A DNA stretch of 64,000 nt, taken from positions 226,593 through 290,592 of the forward strand of contig PLNP01000055.1 of NCBI GenBank assembly GCA_003142815.1. The letters are read 5' to 3'. The notes beneath the pieces were generated by a model. The model was not told the origin of the DNA and searched no databases. It worked only from the letters and a program-made list of their open reading frames with translations. Shown here in pieces: positions 34,834-43,677 of this stretch (its first letter is position 1; each line of letters begins with the position of its first letter). Source of the DNA: Rhodanobacteraceae bacterium (GTDB lineage: Bacteria; Pseudomonadota; Gammaproteobacteria; Xanthomonadales; Rhodanobacteraceae). The translations under genes were made by a program, and so were the position numbers.

Positions 34834-35553
34834 TTGTCGAAATCTGCCGTCAGCCGGCCTCTTTCACGACGCATCGCACGCTGGCTGTTGCTCGGCATCG
34901 CGGCGTGGTTTGCGCTCAGCGTGCTCGCCGTGCTGATTCTGCGTTTCGTGCCACCGCTGGCCTCGGCGGTCATGCTGGAAACCTGGCTCGGCGCGAAACT
35001 CGACGGCGAGCGCGACTTCGCCCTGCACTACCGCTGGACGCCATGGGATCGCGTCGCTAAGACCTTGCCGATCGCTCTGGTCGCGGCCGAGGACCAGAAA
35101 TTTCCGTTCCATCACGGCTTCGATTTCGACGCGATCCAGAGCGCAATCTCTGAAGCCGACGACGGCGAGCGTCTGCGCGGCGCGAGCACGATCAGCCAGC
35201 AGGTCGCGAAGAACCTGTTCCTCTGGAACGGACGCAGCTTCGTGCGCAAGGGTCTCGAAGCGTATTTCACGGTGCTGCTCGAAACGCTGTGGCCGAAGCG
35301 ACGGATTCTGGAGGTGTATCTCAATATCGCCGAGTTCGGCGATGGCATCTACGGCGCCGCTGCCGCGAGTGAACATTTCTTTCGGGTCGCGCCCGCGCAA
35401 CTCGATGCGCGCCAGGCGGCACTGCTCTCCGCGGTGCTGCCAAATCCGGTGCGATTGCGGGTCGAGAAGCCTTCGGCTTATGTGCTGCGCCGAGCCGCGT
35501 GGATCCAGCACCAGGCGAACCAGCTCGGCGGCGCGGCCTATCTGCCACGCTGA
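34834..35553 (+). CDS. mtgA: Monofunctional peptidoglycan glycosyltransferase
   Basis: A 239-residue GT51 transglycosylase that polymerises lipid II without a transpeptidase domain. The N-terminal membrane anchor is WLLLGIAAWFALSVLAVLIL. The GT51 motifs are ALVAAEDQKFPFHHGFDFDA (catalytic Glu in AAEDQ), GASTISQQVAKNLFLW, and RILEVYLNIAEFGDGIYGAA. The size matches MtgA (about 240). I use TTG 34834, which follows GGAG at 34822-34825 by eight bases; ATGs farther upstream lie in repeat sequence. The gene is alone between repeat-rich gaps. Confidence 0.9.
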   Translation: MSKSAVSRPLSRRIARWLLLGIAAWFALSVLAVLILRFVPPLASAVMLETWLGAKLDGERDFALHYRWTPWDRVAKTLPIALVAAEDQKFPFHHGFDFDAIQSAISEADDGERLRGASTISQQVAKNLFLWNGRSFVRKGLEAYFTVLLETLWPKRRILEVYLNIAEFGDGIYGAAAASEHFFRVAPAQLDARQAALLSAVLPNPVRLRVEKPSAYVLRRAAWIQHQANQLGGAAYLPR

Positions 35554-35599
35554 GAGGCGCCGCGCACCAATGTGCGCGATCGTTAGATGGCCAGGCGTT

Positions 35600-35808
35600 C
35601 CCTTCTCCCCTCGGGAGAAGGTGGCCTGACTGCGGCCGACAGGATCGGCCGCGAACGGCGCCAGCCGGCCCGAAGGGCGAGCACCACGGATGGTGCGAGT
35701 AACGGCCGGATCAGGGTTCGCTGATATCGCGAGGTCGCGCTCGGCCGAACCCTCACCCCAACCCTTACTCTCCCACAGGGACTTCCTTCGGCGCCGGCGG
35801 GAGAGGGG
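35600..35808. repeat. Repeats in the gap between mtgA and acr3
   Basis: The block holds CTTCTCCCCTCGGGAGAAGG (a palindrome), GGCCGACAGGATCGGCCG near 35634-35651, GCCCGAAGGGCGAGCACCA near 35671-35689 shared with the cbs upstream gap, and a family B copy at 35767-35808 (CTCTCCCACAGGGACTTCC then GCGGGAGAGG). It lies between two convergent genes and may serve as a bidirectional transcription end. Confidence 0.6.
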
Positions 35809-36873
35809 CTAAAGCTGCACTTGCGGGGCGCGCTCGTACCAGCCGCGACTGCGATTGACTACAGCGACGACGCCGAGCATCAACGGTACCTCGATCAGCA
35901 CGCCGACGACCGTGGCCAGGGCGGCGCCGGATTCGAAGCCGAACAGCGCGATCGCGGCGGCGACCGCGAGCTCGAAGAAGTTGCTCGCACCGATCAGCGC
36001 GGAGGGACCCGCGACGCAATGCGCCTCGCCGCTGAGGCGGTTCAGGCCGTAGGCCAGCGCCGCATTGAACACGACCTGGATCGCGATCGGCACCGCGAGC
36101 AGCGCGATGACGAGCGGCTGGCGCAGGATCGCCTCGCCTTGGAAACCGAACAGCAGCACCAGGGTCGCCAGCAACGCGAGCAACGACCACGGCTGCAATC
36201 GCTTCAGCGTCACTTCCAGCGCGCCCGCGCGCTTGCGCAGCTGTGCGCGCAAGGCTTGCGCAATCGCCAGCGGCAGCAGGATGTAGAGCACGACCGAAAG
36301 CAGCAGCGTCGCCCACGGCACCGCGATCGCGGCGACGCCGAGCAGCAGCGCGACGATCGGCGCGAACGCGAACACCATGATCGTGTCGTTCAGCGCGACC
36401 TGGGTCAGCGTGAAGTTCGCCTCGCCGCGCACCAGCTGGCTCCACACGAACACCATCGCGGTGCACGGCGCGGCGGCGAGCAGGATCAGGCCGGCGATAT
36501 AGCTGTCCTGCTGGTCGGCCGGCAGCCACGGCGCGAACAGATGGCGCACGAAGATCCAGCCGAGCAGGGCCATCGAGAAAGGCTTCACCGCCCAGTTGAC
36601 GAACAGGGTCACGCCGAAGCCGCGCCAGTGCCGGCGCACATCGGCGAGCGCGCCGAAATCCACGCGCATCAGCATCGGCACGATCATGACCCAGATCAGC
36701 ACGCCGACTGGCAGGTTGATGCGCGCAATCTGGAGCGAGCCGAGTGTGCGGAACACGCCCGGCACGATCTGGCCCAGCACGATGCCGACGACGATGCACA
36801 GCGCGACCCACAGGGTCAGGCCACGCTCGAACGCACCCAATACGGGACGCGGCGCTTCCACAGCCGCGTTCAT
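35809..36873 (-). CDS. acr3: Arsenite efflux permease, ACR3 family
   Basis: A 354-residue, ten-helix transporter of the ACR3/BART family that exports arsenite. Diagnostic stretches are LPVGVLIWVMIVPMLMRVDF, the essential-cysteine motif LLAAAPCTAMVFVWSQL, LTQVALNDTIMVFAFAPIV, and GASNFFELAVAAAIALFG near the C-terminus. Its ATG at 36873 overlaps the arsC stop as ATGA. It is the last gene of an arsR-arsI*-arsC-acr3 operon on the minus strand, presumably induced by arsenite. Confidence 0.94.
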   Translation of the reverse strand: MNAAVEAPRPVLGAFERGLTLWVALCIVVGIVLGQIVPGVFRTLGSLQIARINLPVGVLIWVMIVPMLMRVDFGALADVRRHWRGFGVTLFVNWAVKPFSMALLGWIFVRHLFAPWLPADQQDSYIAGLILLAAAPCTAMVFVWSQLVRGEANFTLTQVALNDTIMVFAFAPIVALLLGVAAIAVPWATLLLSVVLYILLPLAIAQALRAQLRKRAGALEVTLKRLQPWSLLALLATLVLLFGFQGEAILRQPLVIALLAVPIAIQVVFNAALAYGLNRLSGEAHCVAGPSALIGASNFFELAVAAAIALFGFESGAALATVVGVLIEVPLMLGVVAVVNRSRGWYERAPQVQL

Positions 36874-37361
36874 CGCGTGGACTCCGCGATGCCGCGCAGC
36901 GCGGTTTTCGCGGCGAGTCCGGCGAGCTTGTCTTTGGGCAACGCGATCAGCAGTTCGACGCGGCGACGCAAAGTCGCAAGCGCGTTGCGGAACGCCGCGC
37001 GGCGTTCATCCTCGCTGCCTTCGATCGCCACCGGATCGGCGACACCCCAATGCGCTGCGATTGGCTGGCCCGGCCAGATCGGGCAGACTTCGCCGGCCGC
37101 GTTGTCGCAGACCGTGATGATGAAATCCATCTTCGGCGCGTCGGGCGCGGCGTATTCATCCCAGCTCTTGCTGCGCAGTTTTTCGGCCGGATAGCCGAGC
37201 TTCGTCGCGAGTTCGGCGGCCAATGGCTGGACTCGCCCGCCCGGATGACTGCCGGCGCTGTACGCGACGAAGCGACCTTTGCCGAGCACGCCGAGCAGCG
37301 CTTCGGCGAGGATGCTGCGTGCGGAGTTGCCGGTGCACAGAAACAAGACGTTGTACGACAT
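36870..37361 (-). CDS. arsC: Arsenate reductase, low-molecular-weight phosphatase type
   Basis: A 163-residue protein of the LMW-phosphatase fold, which reduces arsenate to arsenite for export. The P-loop CTGNSARS (residues about 10-17) follows YNVLFL, the later WDEYAAPDAPKMDFIITVCDN carries the second cysteine, and CPIWPGQPIAAHW holds the third. This layout is closer to glutaredoxin/thioredoxin-linked LMWP-type ArsC. ATG 37361 gives the family N-terminus; the ORF adds four codons upstream. It is translationally coupled to acr3. Confidence 0.92.
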   Translation of the reverse strand: MSYNVLFLCTGNSARSILAEALLGVLGKGRFVAYSAGSHPGGRVQPLAAELATKLGYPAEKLRSKSWDEYAAPDAPKMDFIITVCDNAAGEVCPIWPGQPIAAHWGVADPVAIEGSEDERRAAFRNALATLRRRVELLIALPKDKLAGLAAKTALRGIAESTR

Positions 37362-37479
37362 GGCGTATTCCAAGGATTGTGTTTCTGCCCATCATCCCGA
37401 CACCGGAAGATGAGCGGATCGGTTAGCGGTAGCGTGGGCCGCAGCGCCGAAGGCGCGAGTCCCTGCGTCCCTGAGCAGT

Positions 37480-37512
37480 GGAACTCGCCGCTTCGCGGCT
37501 GCGTTCCACCCT
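37480..37512. repeat. Palindrome between arsC and truncated arsI
   Basis: GTGGAAC near 37480 and GTTCCAC near 37505 bracket an inner GCCGC-TTC-GCGGC stem. It sits just beyond the premature end of arsI and could act as a transcript-stabilising or terminating hairpin inside the operon. Confidence 0.6.
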
Positions 37513-37552
37513 ACCGATTTCGCGCGGTACGCGGGTTCGCGATCTTCGCGCC

Positions 37553-37777
37553 TCAGCCGCAGGCGAGTTCCTCGGGTGTCTCGGCCTGCACGCCGAGGTG
37601 GTCGACGCCCGACATCCGCTCGCGCTGAGAGATCGCGAAGTTGACGCGCGGGTCATCCAACATCCACTTCGCGTAGTCGGGCTTCACGATCGTGGGTTCA
37701 GCGGCGAACCGCTGCGAATAGACGCGGATGCTCGCGTCTAGATCCTTCACGTTGACGTGCACATGGAAGCGTTTCAT
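37553..37777 (-). pseudogene. arsI: Truncated ArsI/CadI glyoxalase-family gene
   Basis: A 74-residue remnant of the ArsI/CadI vicinal-oxygen-chelate family, which normally has about 150 residues. It matches the family N-terminus well (KRFHVHVNVKDLDASIRVYS, then EPTIVKPDYAKWMLDDPRVN and GVDHLGVQAETPEELA), including the first His ligand in HVHV and the HLG His. It stops right after EELACG. The C-terminal half, which carries the paired cysteines and the last metal ligand of the C-As lyase, is gone, and a palindrome follows. The start overlaps the arsR stop as ATGA. I treat it as a non-functional remnant still translated for coupling, not as an active enzyme. Confidence 0.8.
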
Positions 37778-38121
37778 GGACGGTTTCTCCGGGTGGGTCT
37801 GTCGGGTTTGCATACGGTGCGCGGCGCGCACGCCGATGCATCGCCGCAGCAGTTCTCGGTGAGGAACGCGAGCAGCGCATTCATCTGTGCATAGTCGACG
37901 CGGCAGATGATCGAGCGGCCATCGCGCGTGTCGGCGATCAGGCCGGCGCGGCGCAATGCGTGCAGGTGATGGGTCAGGGTCGCCGGCGGAATCCCGGTGC
38001 TTGCCTGCAGGTCGCCGACGCTAAGCCCGTCCGGCCCGGCTTGGACCAGCAGGCGATACCCGGCGAGGCGGCTCTCATGGGCCAGCGCGGCCAGCGCGGC
38101 GACGGCAGTCTTTGATTCCAT
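37774..38121 (-). CDS. arsR: ArsR-family arsenite-responsive repressor
   Basis: A 115-residue winged-helix repressor. The helix-turn-helix is LSVGDLQASTGIPPATLTHHLHALRRAGLI, with the wing DTRDGRSIICRVDYA. The inducer-binding cysteines are in the C-terminal tail ENCCGDASAC, as in the Acidithiobacillus type, rather than the CVC motif in the DNA-recognition helix. It should release its operator when arsenite binds. ATG 38121 is the start; the ORF upstream lacks similarity. It is the first gene of the ars operon. Confidence 0.93.
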   Translation of the reverse strand: MESKTAVAALAALAHESRLAGYRLLVQAGPDGLSVGDLQASTGIPPATLTHHLHALRRAGLIADTRDGRSIICRVDYAQMNALLAFLTENCCGDASACAPRTVCKPDRPTRRNRP

Positions 38122-38123
38122 AG

Positions 38124-38143
38124 TTCTAGAATAATAGAATAGA
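38124..38143. promoter_or_regulatory. Probable ArsR operator
   Basis: Just upstream of the arsR start lies TTCTAGAA (38124-38131), a perfect 8-base palindrome, followed by AATAGAATAGA. This AT-rich dyad stands out in a GC-rich gap and is where an ArsR site overlapping the promoter would be expected. No footprint-type evidence is available. Confidence 0.55.
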
Positions 38144-38228
38144 TGGCCATACGCAAGCCGCACGCGCCACGATGTCGCGAGATCGCGGACTCCGCTAGCA
38201 TGCGCGGGTTCCCGTCGCGGTAACCCCC

Positions 38229-39185
38229 ATGTCGAAACTCACGGTCGTCGTGCCCGCCTACAACGAAAGCGAGGGCCTCAACGATTTCCATGCGCGGCTC
38301 GCGGCCGTGCTGGATGGCATGGATCTCGAATCGGAAGTGCTCTACGTCGACGACGGCAGTCGCGATGACACCTACGCGGTCATGTGCGCGCTGCGCGCAA
38401 CCGATCCGCGCGTGTCGACGCTGAAGCTGTCGCGCAACTTCGGCAAGGAACTCGCGCTGACCGCGGGCCTCGACCATGTCGATGCGGACGCGGCGGTCGT
38501 TATCGACTCGGACCTGCAGGATCCGCCAGAGCTGATCCCGACCTTCGTGCAGCACTGGCGCGAAGGCTACGACGTCGTCTACGGCACGCGCGCCTCACGC
38601 GCCGGCGAGACCGGCTTCAAGAAGATGACCGCGGCGGGCTTCTATCGCGTGATGGAACGCCTTTCGAGCACGCCGATCCCGCGCGATACCGGCGACTTCC
38701 GCCTGCTCTCGCGGCGCGCGCTGGATGCGCTGAAGCAGGTTCGCGAACGCCAGCGCTTCATGAAAGGCCTGTTTACCTGGGTCGGCTTCCGCCAGTTGTC
38801 GGTCGTCTATCACCGCGACCCGCGCCATGCCGGCGTGACAAAATGGAACTATTGGCGCTTGTGGAACTTTGCGATCGAGGGCATCACCTCGTTCTCGAAC
38901 GCGCCGCTGAAAGTGGCAACGTATTTCGGCCTGCTTGCCGCGGTGCTCGCGTTCGTGTTCGGAATCTGGGTGCTCGGCAAGGCGCTCTGGTTCGGCGACC
39001 CGGTGCGCGGCTATCCGTCGCTGATGGTCGTCGTGCTGTTTCTCGGCGGCGTGCAGCTGATGGCGCTCGGCGTGATCGGCGAATATCTCGGCCGGCTGTA
39101 TGTCGAGTCGAAGCAGCGCCCGCTCTATCTGATTGATGAGTATCATCCGCTGCACGGCGGAGCCGAAACTGCGCCCTACCCTTGA
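38229..39185 (+). CDS. GtrB/DPM1-like family 2 glycosyltransferase
   Basis: A 318-residue glycosyltransferase. It has LTVVVPAYNESEGLNDFHAR, LYVDDGSRDDTYAVM, LSRNFGKELALTAGLDHVDAD and DSDLQDPPELIPTFVQHW. Two C-terminal helices follow (YFGLLAAVLAFVFGIWVLGKA, MVVVLFLGGVQLMALGVIGEYL). Enzymes of this form transfer glucose or another sugar to undecaprenyl phosphate. It resembles the transferase at 11127 in layout but is clearly divergent. Neighbours give no substrate hint. Its stop is ten bases before the start of the secreted propeller gene, which may be co-transcribed. Confidence 0.9.
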   Translation: MSKLTVVVPAYNESEGLNDFHARLAAVLDGMDLESEVLYVDDGSRDDTYAVMCALRATDPRVSTLKLSRNFGKELALTAGLDHVDADAAVVIDSDLQDPPELIPTFVQHWREGYDVVYGTRASRAGETGFKKMTAAGFYRVMERLSSTPIPRDTGDFRLLSRRALDALKQVRERQRFMKGLFTWVGFRQLSVVYHRDPRHAGVTKWNYWRLWNFAIEGITSFSNAPLKVATYFGLLAAVLAFVFGIWVLGKALWFGDPVRGYPSLMVVVLFLGGVQLMALGVIGEYLGRLYVESKQRPLYLIDEYHPLHGGAETAPYP

Positions 39186-39195
39186 GGAACACTGT

Positions 39196-42100
39196 ATGAG
39201 CAAGCGTCTTGCGTGGCTGGCTGCGGCCGGTGTGACAGTAGCCGCGGCTGCGGCTGGATTCTGGAACGTCCACGAACCGCACAAGACAGGCCTGTTGCGC
39301 GGCGAAGCCGGGGGAGCCGAACAGGGCCGCCCGCCGGTTGACGGCGACTATTGGGCGATCCGCGTCGGTTACGGCGGCGATCCGCAGCATTTGCACTTCG
39401 AACCTACCTGGCTGCTCGATGCCGCCAAGCAGGACAAGAAAATCGCGTCGGCCGTGCCGGCCGGCAGCAAGACCTATCAACACTCGGCCGACAAGGCGCT
39501 CGCACTCGATCCGAATGCGTTCACCCTGCTTGGCCCGAAGCCGCTGCGCGGCGAAGGTTTCGGCGCCAACAGCGCGGCCGGACGCACGAACGTCATTGTC
39601 AGCGATCCCGACGACTCGACCGTTGCCTGGCTCGGCTCCGACGGCGGCGGCGTCTGGAAGACCGTGAACTGCTGCACGGCGTCGACGACCTGGACGGTCA
39701 AGACCGATTTCCCCGAAATCGCCAGCATGGCGATCGGCGATCTCACGATGGATCCGACCTACCACAATGTGCTCTACGCCGGCACCGGCGATCTGCGCTA
39801 CGGCTCGTTCTCGTTCGGCGCGGCCGGCGTGCTCAAGAGCACCGACTGGGGCGAAACCTGGAGCCTGCTCGGCGCCGACGTGTTCAACCCGTTCTATGGC
39901 CCATCGGCCGGCGGCTTTCCGCAGTATCAGGCGATCGGCAAGGTCGTCGTCGATCCGAACCAATCGAACAACGTGATCGTTGGCACCAAGACCGGCGTGT
40001 TTTTCTCGTACGACGCCGGCAGCAACTGGACCGGCCCCTGCTATACGAATAATTTCGCGACCGGCCCGAACGCACAGCGCCAGGACACGACCGGCCTGCT
40101 CGCGCTGAACCAGAGCAGCACGACCCGGTTGTATGCGGCGATCGGTACGCGCGGCCAACCCACCCCGGTGCAGCCGGACCTTGGCAAGAATGGCGCGAAC
40201 GGCGTCTACAGCACGGCGATGCCGTCCAGCGGCTGTCCGGCCAGTTGGACCCTGCTTGCGGACCACTGGCCGACGAACACCGGCAACGGCGTTGCCGGCG
40301 CGACGACGATCGGCCGTCTCGAACTCGCCGTGGCACCCACCGATTCGTTGACGCTGTATGCGATGGCGTCCAGCACCAACCTCAGCTCCGGTGGCGTGCT
40401 CGGCATCTGGAAAACCATCGACGGCGGCACGACCTGGACACAGACCGGCACCAATGGCAGTTTCCCCGGAGGCGCCGGCAGCCAGATGTGGTACGACGCC
40501 GGCATCACGGTGTCGCCGACCGATTCGAATGTGGTGTTCGCGAGCACAGTCGACCTGTTCCGCTCGATCAACGGCGGCGCGAACTTCACCAATCTGACGG
40601 GCGCGTACAGCGGCGGCCCCGTGCATCCGGACAATCATTCGCGCGCGTTCGTTGGCGGCGATCCGAACAAGCTGCTCAACGGCAATGACGGCGGCATCTA
40701 CTACATCGACAACGCGCTCACGGCGACCAGCTTCAACAACGCCAACTGGATCCCGCTCAACGACACCTTGCCGACGATCGAGGTCTACCACGGCGACATC
40801 ACTGCGGACTTTGCGACCGCGGCCAGTTCGGGCGTGAACGCTGGTTTCCAGGACAACGGCAGCGCAACCGCGGTGTTCAATGGCACGCCGGTCGCGGCCG
40901 ACTGGAATTCCACGTATGGCGGCGACGGCATCGTCTCGCGTATCGAGCCGGTGCTCGGCCAACGCTGGTACTACTCGAGCCAGAACGGCGACGTGGTGGT
41001 GAGTACCAACGGCCCGAACGGTGCCGATGCGAACGCCTCCGGCGGCTGGGGCGGCGATACGCTGAGCTTCATCTTCCCGTTCGATATCTATCGCTACGGC
41101 GCACTCAATGCGGCAGGCAGCGGCTGCACGAGCGCGAACGGTTGCACGCATCTGATCGCCGGTTCGAACCGCGTCTGGGAAACCACGACCGGCGGCGTCA
41201 ACGGCAGCGGCTGGGCGGCGAAGACGGCGAATCTCACCAAGAACAACCTGATCCTCGGCGGCGACAATCGCTCCTTCATCAACCAGATCCACTATTCGGT
41301 CAGCAATCCGACGATTGCGATGGCAGCCACCAATGATGGCAACGTGCAGTACATCTTCGGCCTCGGCGTGAGCGGCGCGGCGACCGCCGTCAACGTGACC
41401 GGCAACAACGCGGTGCTGCCGAACCGGCCGATGCAGGACGTCGCGACCGATCCACTGAATCCGCTGGTCGGCTACGCCGCGGTCGGCGGCTTCACCCAGA
41501 ACACGCCGACGACGCCGGGCCACGTGCTGCAGGTGACATGCACCGCGCAATGCGCCAGCTTCACCTGGGCCGACAAGAGCGGCAACCTGCCGGATATCCC
41601 GGCCAACGCGATCATCGCCAATCCGAATATCCCGAAGCAGGTCTTCGTCGGCATGGACTGGGGCCTCTACTACACCGACGACATCACCGCGGCGACGCCG
41701 GTCTGGCAGCGTTTCGAGGGTCTGCCGCACGTGATGGTGTGGAGCCTCGGTATCGACCGCGGCTTCACGACCCTGGCCGCATTCACGCGCTCGCGCGGCG
41801 CGTGGGCGTGGCCGCTGCCGGTCGGCACGGGCGGTAACACTGCGGACCTCGCCGTGACGATCGCCCCGCCGACCGTTGCGGAGCCGGGCCTGCAGCTGAA
41901 CTACACGATCACGGTGACCAACCACGGTCCGGCCACCGCGACCAATGTGCAGCTGACCAGTCCGACGCCGGCCGGCCTGACCTTTGTCGGCAACAGCGGC
42001 GATTGCACGACCGGCTTCCCGTGCGTGTTCGCAAGCATCCCCGCCGGCACCACGCAGACGGTGACGAGCAGTGCCTGCGTATCGCGCGGCTACACGGCTC

Positions 42101-42231
42101 CCGATCCGGTTCCGTTCACCGCCTCGGTGAGTTCAGACACCACCGATCCGATACCGGGCAACAACAGCGCGAATGCGGCTTCGCCGCTCGTCCTCTCGCT
42201 GTTCGCGGACGGTTTCGACTGCTCTGGGTGA
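39196..42231 (+). CDS. Secreted beta-propeller (BNR/sialidase-like) protein with C-terminal DUF11 domain
   Basis: A 1011-residue exported protein. The signal region is KRLAWLAAAGVTVAAAAAGF. Residues about 100-880 contain BNR-like repeats of a glycosidase/VPS10-type propeller, e.g. GVLKSTDWGETWSLLGADVF, VFFSYDAGSNWTG, GIWKTIDGGTTWTQTGTNGS and LFRSINGGANFTNLTG. Residues about 885-990 form a DUF11 domain (NYTITVTNHGPATATNVQL). The chain ends SLFADGFDCSG, a DGF-D/E terminal motif I recall in exported proteins of this bacterial group, possibly a sorting tail. A GAGGA site lies eight bases before ATG 39196. I do not assign an enzymatic activity. Confidence 0.85.
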   Translation: MSKRLAWLAAAGVTVAAAAAGFWNVHEPHKTGLLRGEAGGAEQGRPPVDGDYWAIRVGYGGDPQHLHFEPTWLLDAAKQDKKIASAVPAGSKTYQHSADKALALDPNAFTLLGPKPLRGEGFGANSAAGRTNVIVSDPDDSTVAWLGSDGGGVWKTVNCCTASTTWTVKTDFPEIASMAIGDLTMDPTYHNVLYAGTGDLRYGSFSFGAAGVLKSTDWGETWSLLGADVFNPFYGPSAGGFPQYQAIGKVVVDPNQSNNVIVGTKTGVFFSYDAGSNWTGPCYTNNFATGPNAQRQDTTGLLALNQSSTTRLYAAIGTRGQPTPVQPDLGKNGANGVYSTAMPSSGCPASWTLLADHWPTNTGNGVAGATTIGRLELAVAPTDSLTLYAMASSTNLSSGGVLGIWKTIDGGTTWTQTGTNGSFPGGAGSQMWYDAGITVSPTDSNVVFASTVDLFRSINGGANFTNLTGAYSGGPVHPDNHSRAFVGGDPNKLLNGNDGGIYYIDNALTATSFNNANWIPLNDTLPTIEVYHGDITADFATAASSGVNAGFQDNGSATAVFNGTPVAADWNSTYGGDGIVSRIEPVLGQRWYYSSQNGDVVVSTNGPNGADANASGGWGGDTLSFIFPFDIYRYGALNAAGSGCTSANGCTHLIAGSNRVWETTTGGVNGSGWAAKTANLTKNNLILGGDNRSFINQIHYSVSNPTIAMAATNDGNVQYIFGLGVSGAATAVNVTGNNAVLPNRPMQDVATDPLNPLVGYAAVGGFTQNTPTTPGHVLQVTCTAQCASFTWADKSGNLPDIPANAIIANPNIPKQVFVGMDWGLYYTDDITAATPVWQRFEGLPHVMVWSLGIDRGFTTLAAFTRSRGAWAWPLPVGTGGNTADLAVTIAPPTVAEPGLQLNYTITVTNHGPATATNVQLTSPTPAGLTFVGNSGDCTTGFPCVFASIPAGTTQTVTSSACVSRGYTAPDPVPFTASVSSDTTDPIPGNNSANAASPLVLSLFADGFDCSG

Positions 42232-42354
42232 CCCTCATCGCGCCAGCGCCGAACCTCGGCGCTGGCGCGTGTTGCGCGGCGACGAGCGCCGATCGGCAGC
42301 GGGCGCTAGACTGGGGTCATGCGGCATCGGTCGCAATCGCTCGGGAGGCACCCC

Positions 42355-42783
42355 ATGCTCCAGGTCAAACATCTACTCGCGGAAAAGGGCAGCCACGTCC
42401 ACACCATCGGCCCCGACGAACCGGTGCTCGCGGCGATCAAGGCCATGGCCGACCGCTATATCGGCGCCTTGCTCGTCCTTGACGGAGGCAAACTCGTCGG
42501 CATCGTTTCCGAGCGCGACTACGCGCGCAAGGTCATTCTCAAGGGCCGCTCGTCCGACGCCACGCCGGTGCGCGACATCATGAGCGCTCCGGTCATCTCG
42601 GTCGATCCTGCGGACACCGTGGACACCTGCATGCGCCTTTGCACCGACAGCCGCGTTCGCCATCTGCCGGTCGTCGAGGCCGGCAAGGTCGTCGGCATCG
42701 TCTCGATTGGCGATCTGGTCAAGGCCGTGATCAGCGAGCAGGGTACGCAGATCGAGCAGTTGCAGCGGTATATCGCGGGGTAG
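42355..42783 (+). CDS. Tandem CBS-domain protein
   Basis: A 142-residue protein made of two CBS domains: EPVLAAIKAMADRYIGALLVL with GKLVGIVSERDYARKVI, and DTVDTCMRLCTDSRVRHLPVV with GKVVGIVSIGDLVKAVI. Such stand-alone pairs bind adenine nucleotides or SAM/NAD and report energy status, but the partner is unknown. ATG 42355 follows GGGAGG six bases upstream. The ORF upstream of it is not conserved. It is separated from neighbours by a family C repeat. Confidence 0.88.
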   Translation: MLQVKHLLAEKGSHVHTIGPDEPVLAAIKAMADRYIGALLVLDGGKLVGIVSERDYARKVILKGRSSDATPVRDIMSAPVISVDPADTVDTCMRLCTDSRVRHLPVVEAGKVVGIVSIGDLVKAVISEQGTQIEQLQRYIAG

Positions 42784-42854
42784 ATCGCGCAATAGCGGCG
42801 ACCCGCGTGATCGCTGAGCGATTCGATGCCCTTCGCGGCGTGTAGCCAGCCATA

Positions 42855-42923
42855 AGACGCTGGATCCCGGCTCGGGCGAAGCCCGGCCTGTCCTGAGCTT
42901 GTCGAAGGGCCGGGATGACGGGA
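42855..42923. repeat. REP-like repeat (family C, variant)
   Basis: AGACGCTGGATCCCGG, then CTCGGGCGAAGCCCGG, and a closing GGGCCGGGATGACGGG resemble the outer parts of the family C elements at 24640 and 52611. The inner part differs, with CCTGTCCTGAGCTTGTCG. Confidence 0.65.
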
Positions 42924-42951
42924 GTGGGTTGGAGATCCGTGCGTGGCGTGC

Positions 42952-43617
42952 CTACGGCGCGTCCGGCTGTCGCTCCGGCCGCGCCGCGTCGAACGCGGGC
43001 AATGCCAGACATTGTTCGTTGATCCGGCGAATAATCGGGAACGGCGCCATGTCGACACCGGAGCGATTCGCACTGTAGACCTGCGGAATCAGGCAGATGT
43101 CGGCCAGCGTCGGTGCGTCGCCCTCGCAATACGCGCCGGTCGACGGATGGTCGGCGAGCAACGCCTCGAATGCCCGAAAGCCCTCTTCCATCCAATGCCG
43201 CGTCCAGCGCTCGCGTTGGGCTTGCGGCGTGCCCCATTCGCGTTCGAGAAACTGCATCACGCGCAGGTTGTTGAGCGGATGGATGTCGCAGGCGACCAGC
43301 ATCGCCAGCCCGCGTGCGCGTGCGCGGCCGCGCGCGTTCGCAGGCAGCAGTTTCATCTCGCCGTCATAGGCTTCATCGAGGTACTCGATGATCGCCAGCG
43401 ACTGCCGGATCGCGCGCGCGCCATCGACGAGCGTCGGCACCGCTTCCTGCGGATTCACTTCGCGGTACGCAGCGCTGTGCTGCTCGCCGCCATCCTTCAG
43501 CAGATGGATGGGTCTGCTTTCGTAGGGCAGACCCTTGAGATTCAGCGCGATGCGGACGCGATAACAGGCGCTGGAGCGCCAGTAATCATAAAGCCTCAGA
43601 ATTTCATGGGCGGACAT
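42952..43617 (-). CDS. maiA: Maleylacetoacetate isomerase
   Basis: A glutathione-transferase zeta-class protein of 221 residues that isomerises maleylacetoacetate to fumarylacetoacetate in tyrosine breakdown. The active-site segment is YDYWRSSACYRVRIALNLKG; NPQEAVPTLVDG and IRQSLAIIEYLDE bind glutathione. The C-terminal domain carries GDAPTLADICLIPQVY. ATG 43617 is preceded by GAGGAG; a GTG at 43626 is also in frame. It lies downstream of fahA in the hppD-hmgA-fahA-maiA cluster on the same strand. Confidence 0.93.
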   Translation of the reverse strand: MSAHEILRLYDYWRSSACYRVRIALNLKGLPYESRPIHLLKDGGEQHSAAYREVNPQEAVPTLVDGARAIRQSLAIIEYLDEAYDGEMKLLPANARGRARARGLAMLVACDIHPLNNLRVMQFLEREWGTPQAQRERWTRHWMEEGFRAFEALLADHPSTGAYCEGDAPTLADICLIPQVYSANRSGVDMAPFPIIRRINEQCLALPAFDAARPERQPDAP

Positions 43618-43677
43618 GCTCCTCACCTCATGGCAGCGCTCGCGAAGGTCGCCCCTCGATCATACCCCGCATCGGTT

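Noticed and set aside
38884-41925. A 1013-codon open frame on the minus strand
   Set aside because: It lies entirely opposite the glycosyltransferase and propeller genes, whose codon pattern and domains are clear. Its translation is Arg/Ala/Val-rich with no recognisable motif, as expected for an antisense shadow in high-GC DNA.
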